From DASUZB01 sp036377075 (GTDB taxonomy: Bacteria; Actinomycetota; CALGFH01): 33,785 nt of DNA. The DNA lies in assembly GCA_036377075.1 (NCBI GenBank), contig DASUZB010000300.1:1-33785 (forward strand), in the 5' to 3' direction. Made by a program: the position numbers and the translations under genes. The notes beneath the pieces were generated by a model, which did not search any database, had not been told where the DNA came from, and saw only the letters and a program-made list of their open reading frames with translations. Positions 7,724 to 13,840 of the stretch are shown in pieces; within the stretch, counting starts at the first letter, position 1, and every line of letters begins with the position of its first letter.

Positions 7724-8609
7724 GGCGGACCTCCTTCGCGCCGAACAGCCCGGAGGGCCGCAGCAGCAGCACCACCACCATCAGCGCGTACGGCACGACG
7801 TTGCCGAGCCCGCGGCCGAGGAAGGCGAGCTGGTCCTGGTAGCCGGCGGCCAGCGTGGACGCGACGCCCAGGACCAGCCCGCCCACCAGCGCGCCCGTGG
7901 TCGAGTCCAGGCCGCCGAGTACCGCGGCGGGAACGGCCGCGCCCAGTGCCGCCAGGCCGACGCCAGCGTTGATCCCGGGAGAGGGGAAGGCGGTGAAGAA
8001 CAGGCCCGCGGCCGCGGCCAGCGCACCCGCGAGCGCCCAGGCGCTGGCGGTGAGCGGCCCGAGCCGGATGCCCATCAGGCTGGCGGTCTCGGCGTCCTCG
8101 GCCGCGGCGCGCATCGCGATCCCCCAGTCGGAGAGCTTGAACGCGGCGAGGAACCCGCCGACCAGCAACAGCGCCACCGCCGCGGCCACGACCCGCGCCT
8201 CGGGCAGGCGCGCCCCGCCAAGCCGGACGACGGCGGCGCCCCACGGGTCGCCAAGGGTGAGCACGTCGGTGCCGATGCGGCGGGTCAGCTCGGTGGCCAG
8301 CAAGATGTCGACGCCGAGGGTGAGGATCGCCAGCGTCCCCAGGTCTGCGTGCCGCAGGCGGCGGACGAGGACGAGCTCGATGAGCGCGCCGGCGACCGCC
8401 GCCACGGCCACGCCGAGCAGCGCGGCGCGCCCGAAGCCGAGGCTCTCGTGGGTGCGGCCCGCCACGTACGCGCCCAGCAGCACCAGCGAGCCGTGGGTGA
8501 AGTTGACCACCCGGGTCGCCTTGAAGACGACCACGAAGCCGAGCGCGATGAGCGCGTAGATGCAGCCGAGCGACAGGCCGCCGACCAGCAGGGTGGTGAA
8601 CTGGCTCAT
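7716..8609 (-). CDS. livH: Branched-chain-amino-acid-type ABC transporter permease LivH
   Basis: 297 aa with about eight hydrophobic segments. The opening L-L-V-G-G-L-S-L-G-C-I-Y-A-L-I-A-L-G-F-V is the standard LivH start, followed by N-F-T-H-G-S-L-V-L-L-G-A-Y. A-M-R-A-A-A-E-D-A-E-T-A-S-L-M-G-I near residue 170 is the EAA-type loop that contacts the ATPase. V-L-G-G-L-D-S-T-T-G-A-L-V-G-G near residue 230 matches the conserved late motif. The ATG at 8609 overlaps the stop of the fusion ATPase in an ATGA tetranucleotide, and the 3' end overlaps LivM by 8 nt, so the transporter genes are made as a tightly coupled set. Confidence 0.92.
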   Translation of the reverse strand: MSQFTTLLVGGLSLGCIYALIALGFVVVFKATRVVNFTHGSLVLLGAYVAGRTHESLGFGRAALLGVAVAAVAGALIELVLVRRLRHADLGTLAILTLGVDILLATELTRRIGTDVLTLGDPWGAAVVRLGGARLPEARVVAAAVALLLVGGFLAAFKLSDWGIAMRAAAEDAETASLMGIRLGPLTASAWALAGALAAAAGLFFTAFPSPGINAGVGLAALGAAVPAAVLGGLDSTTGALVGGLVLGVASTLAAGYQDQLAFLGRGLGNVVPYALMVVVLLLRPSGLFGAKEVRRA

Positions 8610-10270
8610 CGGCGCCCCTCGCCGGTAGGGCCTTCAGCGGCGCGCTCGTCGCCCGACGAGCCGAGGTAGGCGCGCAGGACGTCGGGGTGGCGCTGCACCT
8701 CGGCGGGGGTGCCCTCGGCGATGCAGCGGCCGAAGTCCAGCACGGTGACCCGGTCGGCGATGCCCATCACGAAGGCCATGTCGTGCTCGACGAGCACGAT
8801 CGAGATGCCCAGCTCGGCACGGACCTCGGCGATGACGCGCGCCATCCGGCGGGCCTCGTCGGCGGTCATGCCGGCCACCGGCTCGTCGAGCAGCAGCAGC
8901 GCCGGCTCGGCGCAGAGCGCGCGGGCCAGCTCCACGCGCTTGCGGTCCCCGTAGGACAGCGTGCCCGCGCGCTGGTCGAGGTGGTCCTGCAGTTGCAGCA
9001 GCTCGGCGACCTCGCGGACGCGGCCCTCCTGCCTGGCCTGCTCGTGCCGCGCGCGGCGGGTCCCCAACCCGGTCGCGACGAAGCCCGCGCGGGTCAGGCG
9101 GTGACGACCGAGCATGAGGTTGTCGGCCACCGTCGCGCCGGGGGAGAGCGAGAGGTGCTGGAAGGTGCGGCTGATGCCGAGCCGGGCGATCTGGTGCGGC
9201 CGCAGCCGCGTCAGCTCCCGCCCGGCGTAGCGCACGCTGCCTCCGCTGGCCCGGTAGACGCCGGTGAGCACGTTCAGGCAGGTTGACTTGCCCGCTCCGT
9301 TGGGCCCGATCAGGGCGTGCAGCGATCCCGGCCGTACGCTGAACGACGCTTCCGAGAGCGCGGCGACCCCGCCGAAGCGCACCGACAGGTCCGCGACGAC
9401 CAGCTCGTGCGCCGGGCTCGTCGGGGCGGCGGAGTCTCCGCGGCGCGGCGAAGGTGGGACGACGACCGCGCCAACGCCGAGGTAGCGGTCGCGGACCGCG
9501 TCGGTCGCCGCCAGCATCGCCGAAGGGCCGTAGAGCGCGACGCGGCCGACTTCCAGCACGTAGGCCTCGCCGGCCAATTCGAGTGCCAGCGCAGCGTTCT
9601 GCTCGACCAGGACGATCGCGGTGCCCCGCCGGTTGATCTCGACGATCGCCTCGCCAATCCGCTCCACCACCCGCGGCGCCAGACCGAGCGACGGCTCGTC
9701 CAGCAGCAGGAGCTTCGGCGCGGCCATCAGCGCCCGACCGATCGCCAGCACCTGCTGCTCCCCGCCGGACAGCAGTCCGGCACGCTGCCTGCGTAGGCGC
9801 CGCAGCACGGGGAACAGCCCCAAGACGCGAGCCTGCGCCTGGGCGCGGGCCTTGTGCGGCGAGGGAAGCCCACCGGCGCGCAGGTTCTCCTCGACGGTCA
9901 AGCCGCCGAAGACCTGCCGCCCCTCGGGGACCTGCACGACGCCGGCGCGGACGACGGCCGCCGGGTCCATGCCGTCGAGCCGGCGTCCGGCGAACTCGAC
10001 CGACCCGCCGTCGACGGCGCCGCCGTGGAACGGCAACGTCCCGGAGACCGCGCGCAGCAGCGTGCTCTTGCCCGCGCCGTTGTTGCCCAGCACCGCCACG
10101 ATCGCCCCGTCGGGAACCGACAGCGACACCCCGCGCAGCGCGCGCACGGCCCCGCCGTAGGAGACGTCCAGGTCCCGCACGTCGAGCAGGGGGCGCGGGG
10201 CGCCGCTCGCATGCTGCGCCGCCCCGGCAGGCGTCGCCCGCTGTGGTGACGCGCGTAGCAAGGGCCTCAC
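8606..10270 (-). CDS. Fused LivF-LivG ABC transporter ATPase
   Basis: One 554-aa chain contains two complete ABC ATPase domains. The first (residues ~28-265) is LivF-like: Walker A G-N-N-G-A-G-K-S-T (62-70), V-P-E-G-R-Q-V-F (114-121), signature L-S-G-G-E-Q-Q (167-173), Walker B L-L-L-L-D-E-P (187-193). The second (residues ~288-535) is LivG-like: Walker A G-P-N-G-A-G-K-S-T (322-330), signature L-S-Y-G-D-R-K (438-444), Walker B L-L-L-L-D-E-P (458-464). A ~22-residue Pro/Ser linker joins them. LivF and LivG are usually separate proteins forming a heterodimer; here both nucleotide sites are tethered. The start is uncertain: GTG at 10270 has a poor binding site, while TTG at 10261 follows GAGGTGAGG. 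It is the first gene of the transporter operon. Confidence 0.9.
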   Translation of the reverse strand: MRPLLRASPQRATPAGAAQHASGAPRPLLDVRDLDVSYGGAVRALRGVSLSVPDGAIVAVLGNNGAGKSTLLRAVSGTLPFHGGAVDGGSVEFAGRRLDGMDPAAVVRAGVVQVPEGRQVFGGLTVEENLRAGGLPSPHKARAQAQARVLGLFPVLRRLRRQRAGLLSGGEQQVLAIGRALMAAPKLLLLDEPSLGLAPRVVERIGEAIVEINRRGTAIVLVEQNAALALELAGEAYVLEVGRVALYGPSAMLAATDAVRDRYLGVGAVVVPPSPRRGDSAAPTSPAHELVVADLSVRFGGVAALSEASFSVRPGSLHALIGPNGAGKSTCLNVLTGVYRASGGSVRYAGRELTRLRPHQIARLGISRTFQHLSLSPGATVADNLMLGRHRLTRAGFVATGLGTRRARHEQARQEGRVREVAELLQLQDHLDQRAGTLSYGDRKRVELARALCAEPALLLLDEPVAGMTADEARRMARVIAEVRAELGISIVLVEHDMAFVMGIADRVTVLDFGRCIAEGTPAEVQRHPDVLRAYLGSSGDERAAEGPTGEGRR

Positions 10271-10302
10271 CTCGATGTGTGAGCCGGGCCTGGCCCGCCC
10301 TG

Positions 10303-10322
10303 CGGCCGACCGCTGTCGGCCG
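10303..10322. promoter_or_regulatory. Perfect hairpin in the liv leader
   Basis: CGGCCGAC (10303-10310) and GTCGGCCG (10315-10322) form a perfect 8-bp GC-rich stem around a 4-nt loop. On the minus strand it lies between the putative transporter promoter and the LivFG start, about 30 nt ahead of the start codon. There is no T-tract. It could be an attenuator, an mRNA-stabilising stem or chance in GC-rich DNA. Confidence 0.4.
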
Positions 10323-10347
10323 ACGCCGTACCGGAACTCGGGACGCG

Positions 10348-10377
10348 ATGTTAGACATAGGGTTGTCGGAGCGTCAA
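10348..10377 (-). promoter_or_regulatory. Putative promoter of the liv transporter operon
   Basis: On the minus strand TTGACG (complement of 10372-10377) and TAACAT (complement of 10348-10353) are separated by 18 nt, a reasonable sigma-70-type pair in otherwise GC-rich DNA. The predicted start of transcription is near 10341, giving a leader of about 70 nt before LivFG. The -35 box lies inside the 29-bp palindrome listed separately. Confidence 0.45.
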
Positions 10378-10399
10378 TCTATTGTCAATTGATTGGCGC
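10371..10399. promoter_or_regulatory. 29-bp near-perfect palindrome, candidate operator of the liv operon
   Basis: The left arm reads GCGTCAATCTATTG and the right arm CAATTGATTGGCGC around a central T. Twelve of the fourteen symmetric position pairs are complementary; the exceptions are positions 4/26 and 10/20. It is AT-rich in a GC-rich genome, lies in the gap between paaX and livFG, and overlaps the predicted -35 box, which is where a repressor would act. On the minus strand it also holds two direct copies of ATTGAC 11 nt apart, about one helical turn. The PaaX-family protein encoded next door is the obvious candidate binder, by position only. Confidence 0.65.
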
Positions 10400-10431
10400 T
10401 GGGCGTCCCGCCGGCGGCCCGGTGACGGTAC

Positions 10432-11319
10432 TCAGGCCTGGTCGCTCTCGGCTTCGCGCGCCTGCCACCACGCCAGGGAGGGGCGCTCCCAGCGGGCGGA
10501 GCGCTCCAGCATCAGGCGGCGGGCCTGCTCGCCGGTCCAGTCCGGCGGCAGCAACGCGGGCGGCAGGCCGGGGTCGGCGAGCACCAGCCGGCGCCATTCG
10601 TAGAGCAGGTGCGTCCGCTGTGCCAGCGCCTCGGCGGGCGCGCCGGGCTCGACCTCGGCGAACCGCTCGATGAAGACCTTGTAGCGTGCGGCCAGCTCGG
10701 AGGTGTCCCAGGCCTGCGCGACCAGCCGCTCCCGCTCGGCTGGGTCGTCCAGGCGCGCGTGGAGCAGGGTTCCGTGCACCACCGTGCCCAGCGAGCGCAG
10801 CACCTGGCGCGCCTCGTCGGCGTGTGAGGGGTGGGGGCTGATCCATACGCCCGGGCCGAGCGAGCCGAAGCCGGCCCAGCCGAGCGAGGAGCGCAGGCGG
10901 TGGCGCAGCTCGCGGTGGCGCTCGGGGACCGTGGTCAGCAGGACCAGCCAGTCGCCGTCCCAGTCGCGCTCGGGGCCGGGCGCGAACAGCCGCGCCCTCC
11001 CGCTGCGCAGGAGCCTGCGGCCCTCGGCGGTGACGTGCCAGCGCACCCGCCGGCCACGGCGTTCCGCTGCCAGCCAGCCTGCCGCCTGGCTGCGGGCGAG
11101 CGCCTGCCGGGCGGTCCTCTCCTCGAAGCCGACCAGGCCGAGCGCATCGACCAGGGTCCCGGTCCAGACCGGGCCGTCCTGCTGGTCGAGCACGAACTGG
11201 CCGAGCAGCATCAACAGGTAGGCGCGAGCGCTCGGTCCCCTGAGCACGCCCCGGCGTGCCCGCGCCCTGCGCGAGGCCGGCCTGCCGCCATCGTCCGGGT
11301 CGGGTCGCGGCCGCGTCAT
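10432..11319 (-). CDS. PaaX-family transcriptional regulator
   Basis: 295 aa from ATG at 11319, chosen because AGGAG lies about 11 nt upstream and the long Cys/Arg-rich extension beyond it is not family-like. After an Arg-rich N-terminus comes a winged-helix domain: L-M-L-L-G-Q-F-V, then V-W-T-G-T-L-V-D-A-L-G-L-V-G-F-E-E-R-T-A-R-Q-A-L, then a G-W-L-A-A-E-R-R-G-R-R wing near residue 80. The C-terminal half has W-L-V-L-L-T-T-V-P-E, Y-K-V-F-I-E-R-F near residue 210 and L-L-Y-E-W-R-R-L-V-L-A-D-P-G-L-P, all typical of PaaX proteins. PaaX relatives repress aromatic-acid (phenylacetyl-CoA-type) catabolism and respond to the CoA thioester. It sits directly upstream of the transporter operon on the same strand. 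Confidence 0.88.
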   Translation of the reverse strand: MTRPRPDPDDGGRPASRRARARRGVLRGPSARAYLLMLLGQFVLDQQDGPVWTGTLVDALGLVGFEERTARQALARSQAAGWLAAERRGRRVRWHVTAEGRRLLRSGRARLFAPGPERDWDGDWLVLLTTVPERHRELRHRLRSSLGWAGFGSLGPGVWISPHPSHADEARQVLRSLGTVVHGTLLHARLDDPAERERLVAQAWDTSELAARYKVFIERFAEVEPGAPAEALAQRTHLLYEWRRLVLADPGLPPALLPPDWTGEQARRLMLERSARWERPSLAWWQAREAESDQA

Positions 11320-11336
11320 CTCCGGCGGTTCTCCTA

Positions 11337-11401
11337 GCTCGGCGGCATCCCTGTCGACGGATCGGTCAGGCTGCCCGCAACGGTACGCCTTGCCGCCGAG
11401 C
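11337..11401 (-). promoter_or_regulatory. 11-bp perfect inverted repeat in the paaX leader
   Basis: GCTCGGCGGCA (11337-11347) and TGCCGCCGAGC (11391-11401) are exact reverse complements separated by 43 nt. In the minus-strand transcript the pair would form a long stem-loop whose 3' arm ends right before the TAGGAG ribosome binding site of the PaaX gene. It could therefore influence translation of the regulator. It could also mark the 3' end of the upstream hydrolase transcript, although no T-tract is present. Confidence 0.45.
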
Positions 11402-11427
11402 CCGCGGAACGACACCGCTCGGGCGGC

Positions 11428-12840
11428 TCACCAGGAAGGCAGGTCGGGTCGGTCGCCGTCGTGCCATGGATGGAAGACCCGGTGGCTGACCAGCGGTCCT
11501 GGGCGGAAGTCGGCGAACGCCGGCGCGTCGCCGAGGCCGAGCGCGACCGCGGCGGCCTGCAGGCGCTCGGTCGACGCGGCCTGGTCCCAGTGGCCGGCAG
11601 TGGCGCGGTGGGCAACCGCCTGCAACGCCGCGACGATCTCCGAGGCGGCGAAGGCGCAGTGCCCGCGCCGGGCGACGTAGGCCTGGCGAAGCAGGCTCCG
11701 GTCGCCCGCGGCGCGGACCTGCTGGGCGTAGCGGTGCTCGTACTCGACCGGGGCCAGCTGGTCGTAGATGGTGTGCAGGTCCAGCTCCGGGACGTCCAGG
11801 TGGCCGGTGACCGTCGAGGTGCGCGCCAGCGACGCGACCGCGGCGGCGCTGGCGCGGACGCTCGCGTGACGGGTCAGGTTGGCCAGGTCGGCGCGCAGGT
11901 CCAGGCCGGCCTGTCGGTACAGGGTCCGCACCACGTTCCGGTAGGGCGAGCGCGCCAGCAGCGCGGCGTAGTCCACGCCCACGTTCCACGACGCGTTGCC
12001 GCCTGCCGCCAGCTCGATGAAGTACCGGGCCGGCATGATGAACGGCAGGGTACGCAGCAGCCAGTCGTACTGCGCCTTGGCGATGCCGGCGGCGTCGCGC
12101 GGCGGCTCGGCCTGCTGGGGGGACCAGGTCGGCAGGTTCAGCAGCGCGGTCCCCAGCGCGACCCGGGCGCGGCCCTGCACGGTCGCCTGCGCGTTGGTCG
12201 CAACCGCCGAGAGCTGCCCGGCCGCCGCGGCACCCTCGCCCGGGTCGGCATAGCCGACCAGCTTGATGGTCTGGTCGGGGGTGAGCAGCCGGTGCAGCGC
12301 GTACTCCCCGTCGAGCTGGTAGTTGTTCAGGTCGATGCCGCCGGCCATCAGCCCGCAGGTGGACACCACGCCGTCGAGGCGGCGGCCGGCGCGCTGCGCC
12401 TCCTGCGCGCTGATCAGCCCGCCCATCGAGGTCCCAAGCGCCAAGGTCAGGCGCGGGTGGCCGATGATGCGCTCGATCGCGGCCAGGCTGGCGAACTGGT
12501 CACGAGCGGCGCTGGCCAGCGCCCACAGCGAGCCGTTCGGGTCGTAGGAGGAACCCACCAACGCGAAGCCACGCTGCAGCAGCCCCTGCTGGGTGGCGGC
12601 GTCCGGCGCGTCGGCCGGGCTGAGCGAGCCGAACCCGTGGCTGTAGAGCACCAGCACGCCGTGCCAGTCTGCCGGGACGTCGGCGATCCAGGTGCCACCG
12701 TCGTCCAGCGCTCCGCCGTAGTGCGTCACGCTCGGCTCGGCGACCGCCGCGCGAGGCGGCTGGCCGGCCAGGCCAGCCACGCTCAGCAGGACGGCCAGGA
12801 CGGCGCCCAGCACCGCCACACGGGATCCACGACGGGTCAT
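11428..12840 (-). CDS. Secreted alpha/beta hydrolase
   Basis: 470 aa from ATG at 12840, preceded by GGAGG 5 nt upstream; an in-frame TTG at 12852 is disfavoured. Residues 1-35 form a signal peptide (R-R-G-S-R then a hydrophobic core, Ala-rich cleavage zone). The mature part has a beta-strand/oxyanion segment V-L-V-L-Y-S-H-G-F-G (residues 62-71), a nucleophile elbow G-T-S-M-G-G (136-141, Ser138), and plausible acid and base residues Asp360 (T-I-Y-D-Q-L-A-P) and His394 (R-R-G-H-C-A-F). It is an exported serine hydrolase of the esterase/peptidase fold with a long cap region between. The substrate is unknown. Lying upstream of a PaaX regulator and a transporter, it could release aromatic acids from esters or amides outside the cell; this is inference. 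Confidence 0.82.
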   Translation of the reverse strand: MTRRGSRVAVLGAVLAVLLSVAGLAGQPPRAAVAEPSVTHYGGALDDGGTWIADVPADWHGVLVLYSHGFGSLSPADAPDAATQQGLLQRGFALVGSSYDPNGSLWALASAARDQFASLAAIERIIGHPRLTLALGTSMGGLISAQEAQRAGRRLDGVVSTCGLMAGGIDLNNYQLDGEYALHRLLTPDQTIKLVGYADPGEGAAAAGQLSAVATNAQATVQGRARVALGTALLNLPTWSPQQAEPPRDAAGIAKAQYDWLLRTLPFIMPARYFIELAAGGNASWNVGVDYAALLARSPYRNVVRTLYRQAGLDLRADLANLTRHASVRASAAAVASLARTSTVTGHLDVPELDLHTIYDQLAPVEYEHRYAQQVRAAGDRSLLRQAYVARRGHCAFAASEIVAALQAVAHRATAGHWDQAASTERLQAAAVALGLGDAPAFADFRPGPLVSHRVFHPWHDGDRPDLPSW

Positions 12841-12886
12841 GACGGCCTCCAAGCCGCAACAGGGGGGAGAAGCGCATGACGGCGTG

Positions 12887-12916
12887 AACTTAGACGTTAT
12901 GGATTACGGACGTCAA
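12887..12916 (-). promoter_or_regulatory. Putative promoter of the secreted hydrolase gene
   Basis: On the minus strand TTGACG (complement of 12911-12916) and TAAGTT (complement of 12887-12892) are 18 nt apart, placing transcription start about 40 nt before the ATG at 12840. The block is clearly AT-rich relative to its surroundings. GACGT occurs on both sides of the spacer as an inverted pair. The arrangement resembles the liv promoter (TTGACG, 18 nt, TAACAT). Confidence 0.45.
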
Positions 12917-12961
12917 CCTTATGTAGAATTAGCGTGTGGCGTCCCGGACACACTGGCGTCC

Positions 12962-13000
12962 TGCGGGCGGATAGCAGGAAACGTGCACTCGTGCGCCCAC
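12962..13000. repeat. Dispersed intergenic repeat, element 1, copy 1
   Basis: This 39-nt segment matches 17844-17882 at about 31 of 39 positions; the best-conserved core is GAAACGTGCAC. Both copies lie in intergenic DNA. The unit is too short to be an insertion sequence, and no flanking duplication is visible. Confidence 0.5.
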
Positions 13001-13043
13001 GGAACCCAATCGCTACTTCCGGCGTGGCAAGGGGCGGGTGTGG

Positions 13044-13624
13044 TCAGGCGTCGGCCTCGGTGGTGCCGGGCGGTCCGGCCAGGACCGTGGGGACGTACTC
13101 GAGCAGCTGCAGCCGACCGTCGAAGGTGCGGCTGCTGACCATGTCGAGGGCGACGTCGGGGTACCCGTCGTAGATCCGGTCCCGACCGCTGCTTCCGGTG
13201 ATGACGGGGAAGACGACCACGCGGAAACGGTCCACGAGACCGGCCTTCAGGAGCGAGCGGCACAGGGTGAGGCTGCCCAAGGTGCGCATCGACGTGGTGC
13301 CGTTGTCCTTCATCTCCCGCACGGCCTCGACGGGGTCCTGGGTGACCAGTTGGGTGTTCGGCCACGACAGCGGCTCGGTCAAGGTGGTCGAGAAGACGAC
13401 CTTCGACAGGCCCGCCAGGACCTCGGTACCCGGCTCACCGTCGGTGGCCAGGCCGGACATGAGCCGATAGGTGTTCGCGCCCATCAGGACGGTGTAGTCC
13501 GCTTCCGGGTGGTCCCCCAACCAGGCGAGGTACTCGGGCCCTCCAGGCCCCACCAGCCGGGCCAGCCCTCGGCGGCCCCGAATCCATCGAGCGAGGTGAT
13601 GAAGTCGATGACCAGTTCTGGCAC
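13044..13624 (-). pseudogene. RibD C-terminal / dihydrofolate-reductase-fold gene, copy 4, broken by a frameshift
   Basis: From GTG at 13624 (AAAGGA about 7 nt upstream) the minus strand reads V-P-E-L-V-I-D-F-I-T-S-L-D-G-F-G-A-A-E-G, a normal family N-terminus. The rest of the family sequence, from E-Y-L-A-W-L-G-D-H-P through V-L-M-G-A-N-T-Y-R-L-M-S-G-L, G-S-L-T-L-C-R-S-L-L and L-V-D-R-F-R-V-V-V-F-P-V, continues in another frame. The switch lies near 13537, where CCCGAG stands in place of an expected CCCGGAG. The total of 581 nt is one base short of 194 codons, fitting a single-base deletion. Apart from this the gene looks healthy, so it is either a recent pseudogene or a sequencing/assembly error. 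Confidence 0.75.
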
Positions 13625-13840
13625 CTGCGATCCTTTGAGTGAATTGGTGAATGGCTATCCGCCGCCAACGACTCGCTAGGCAGTGCTCCCAGAGGGACCC
13701 TACCGCGAGTCCAGCGACCGCGCCGAGGAGCGCGTCCGTCACGTCGACCACCCCTGGGCGCCTGAACGGCCGTCAAGAGCCGACGGATCGCCAGCAGTGC
13801 CCTGTGAAGCGGTCATTCGACCGCGCTGGCTAGCCGGCCG

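Noticed and set aside
11461..12879. A 472-codon plus-strand open frame
   Set aside because: Antisense to the secreted hydrolase, which has a signal peptide and catalytic motifs; the plus frame has none.
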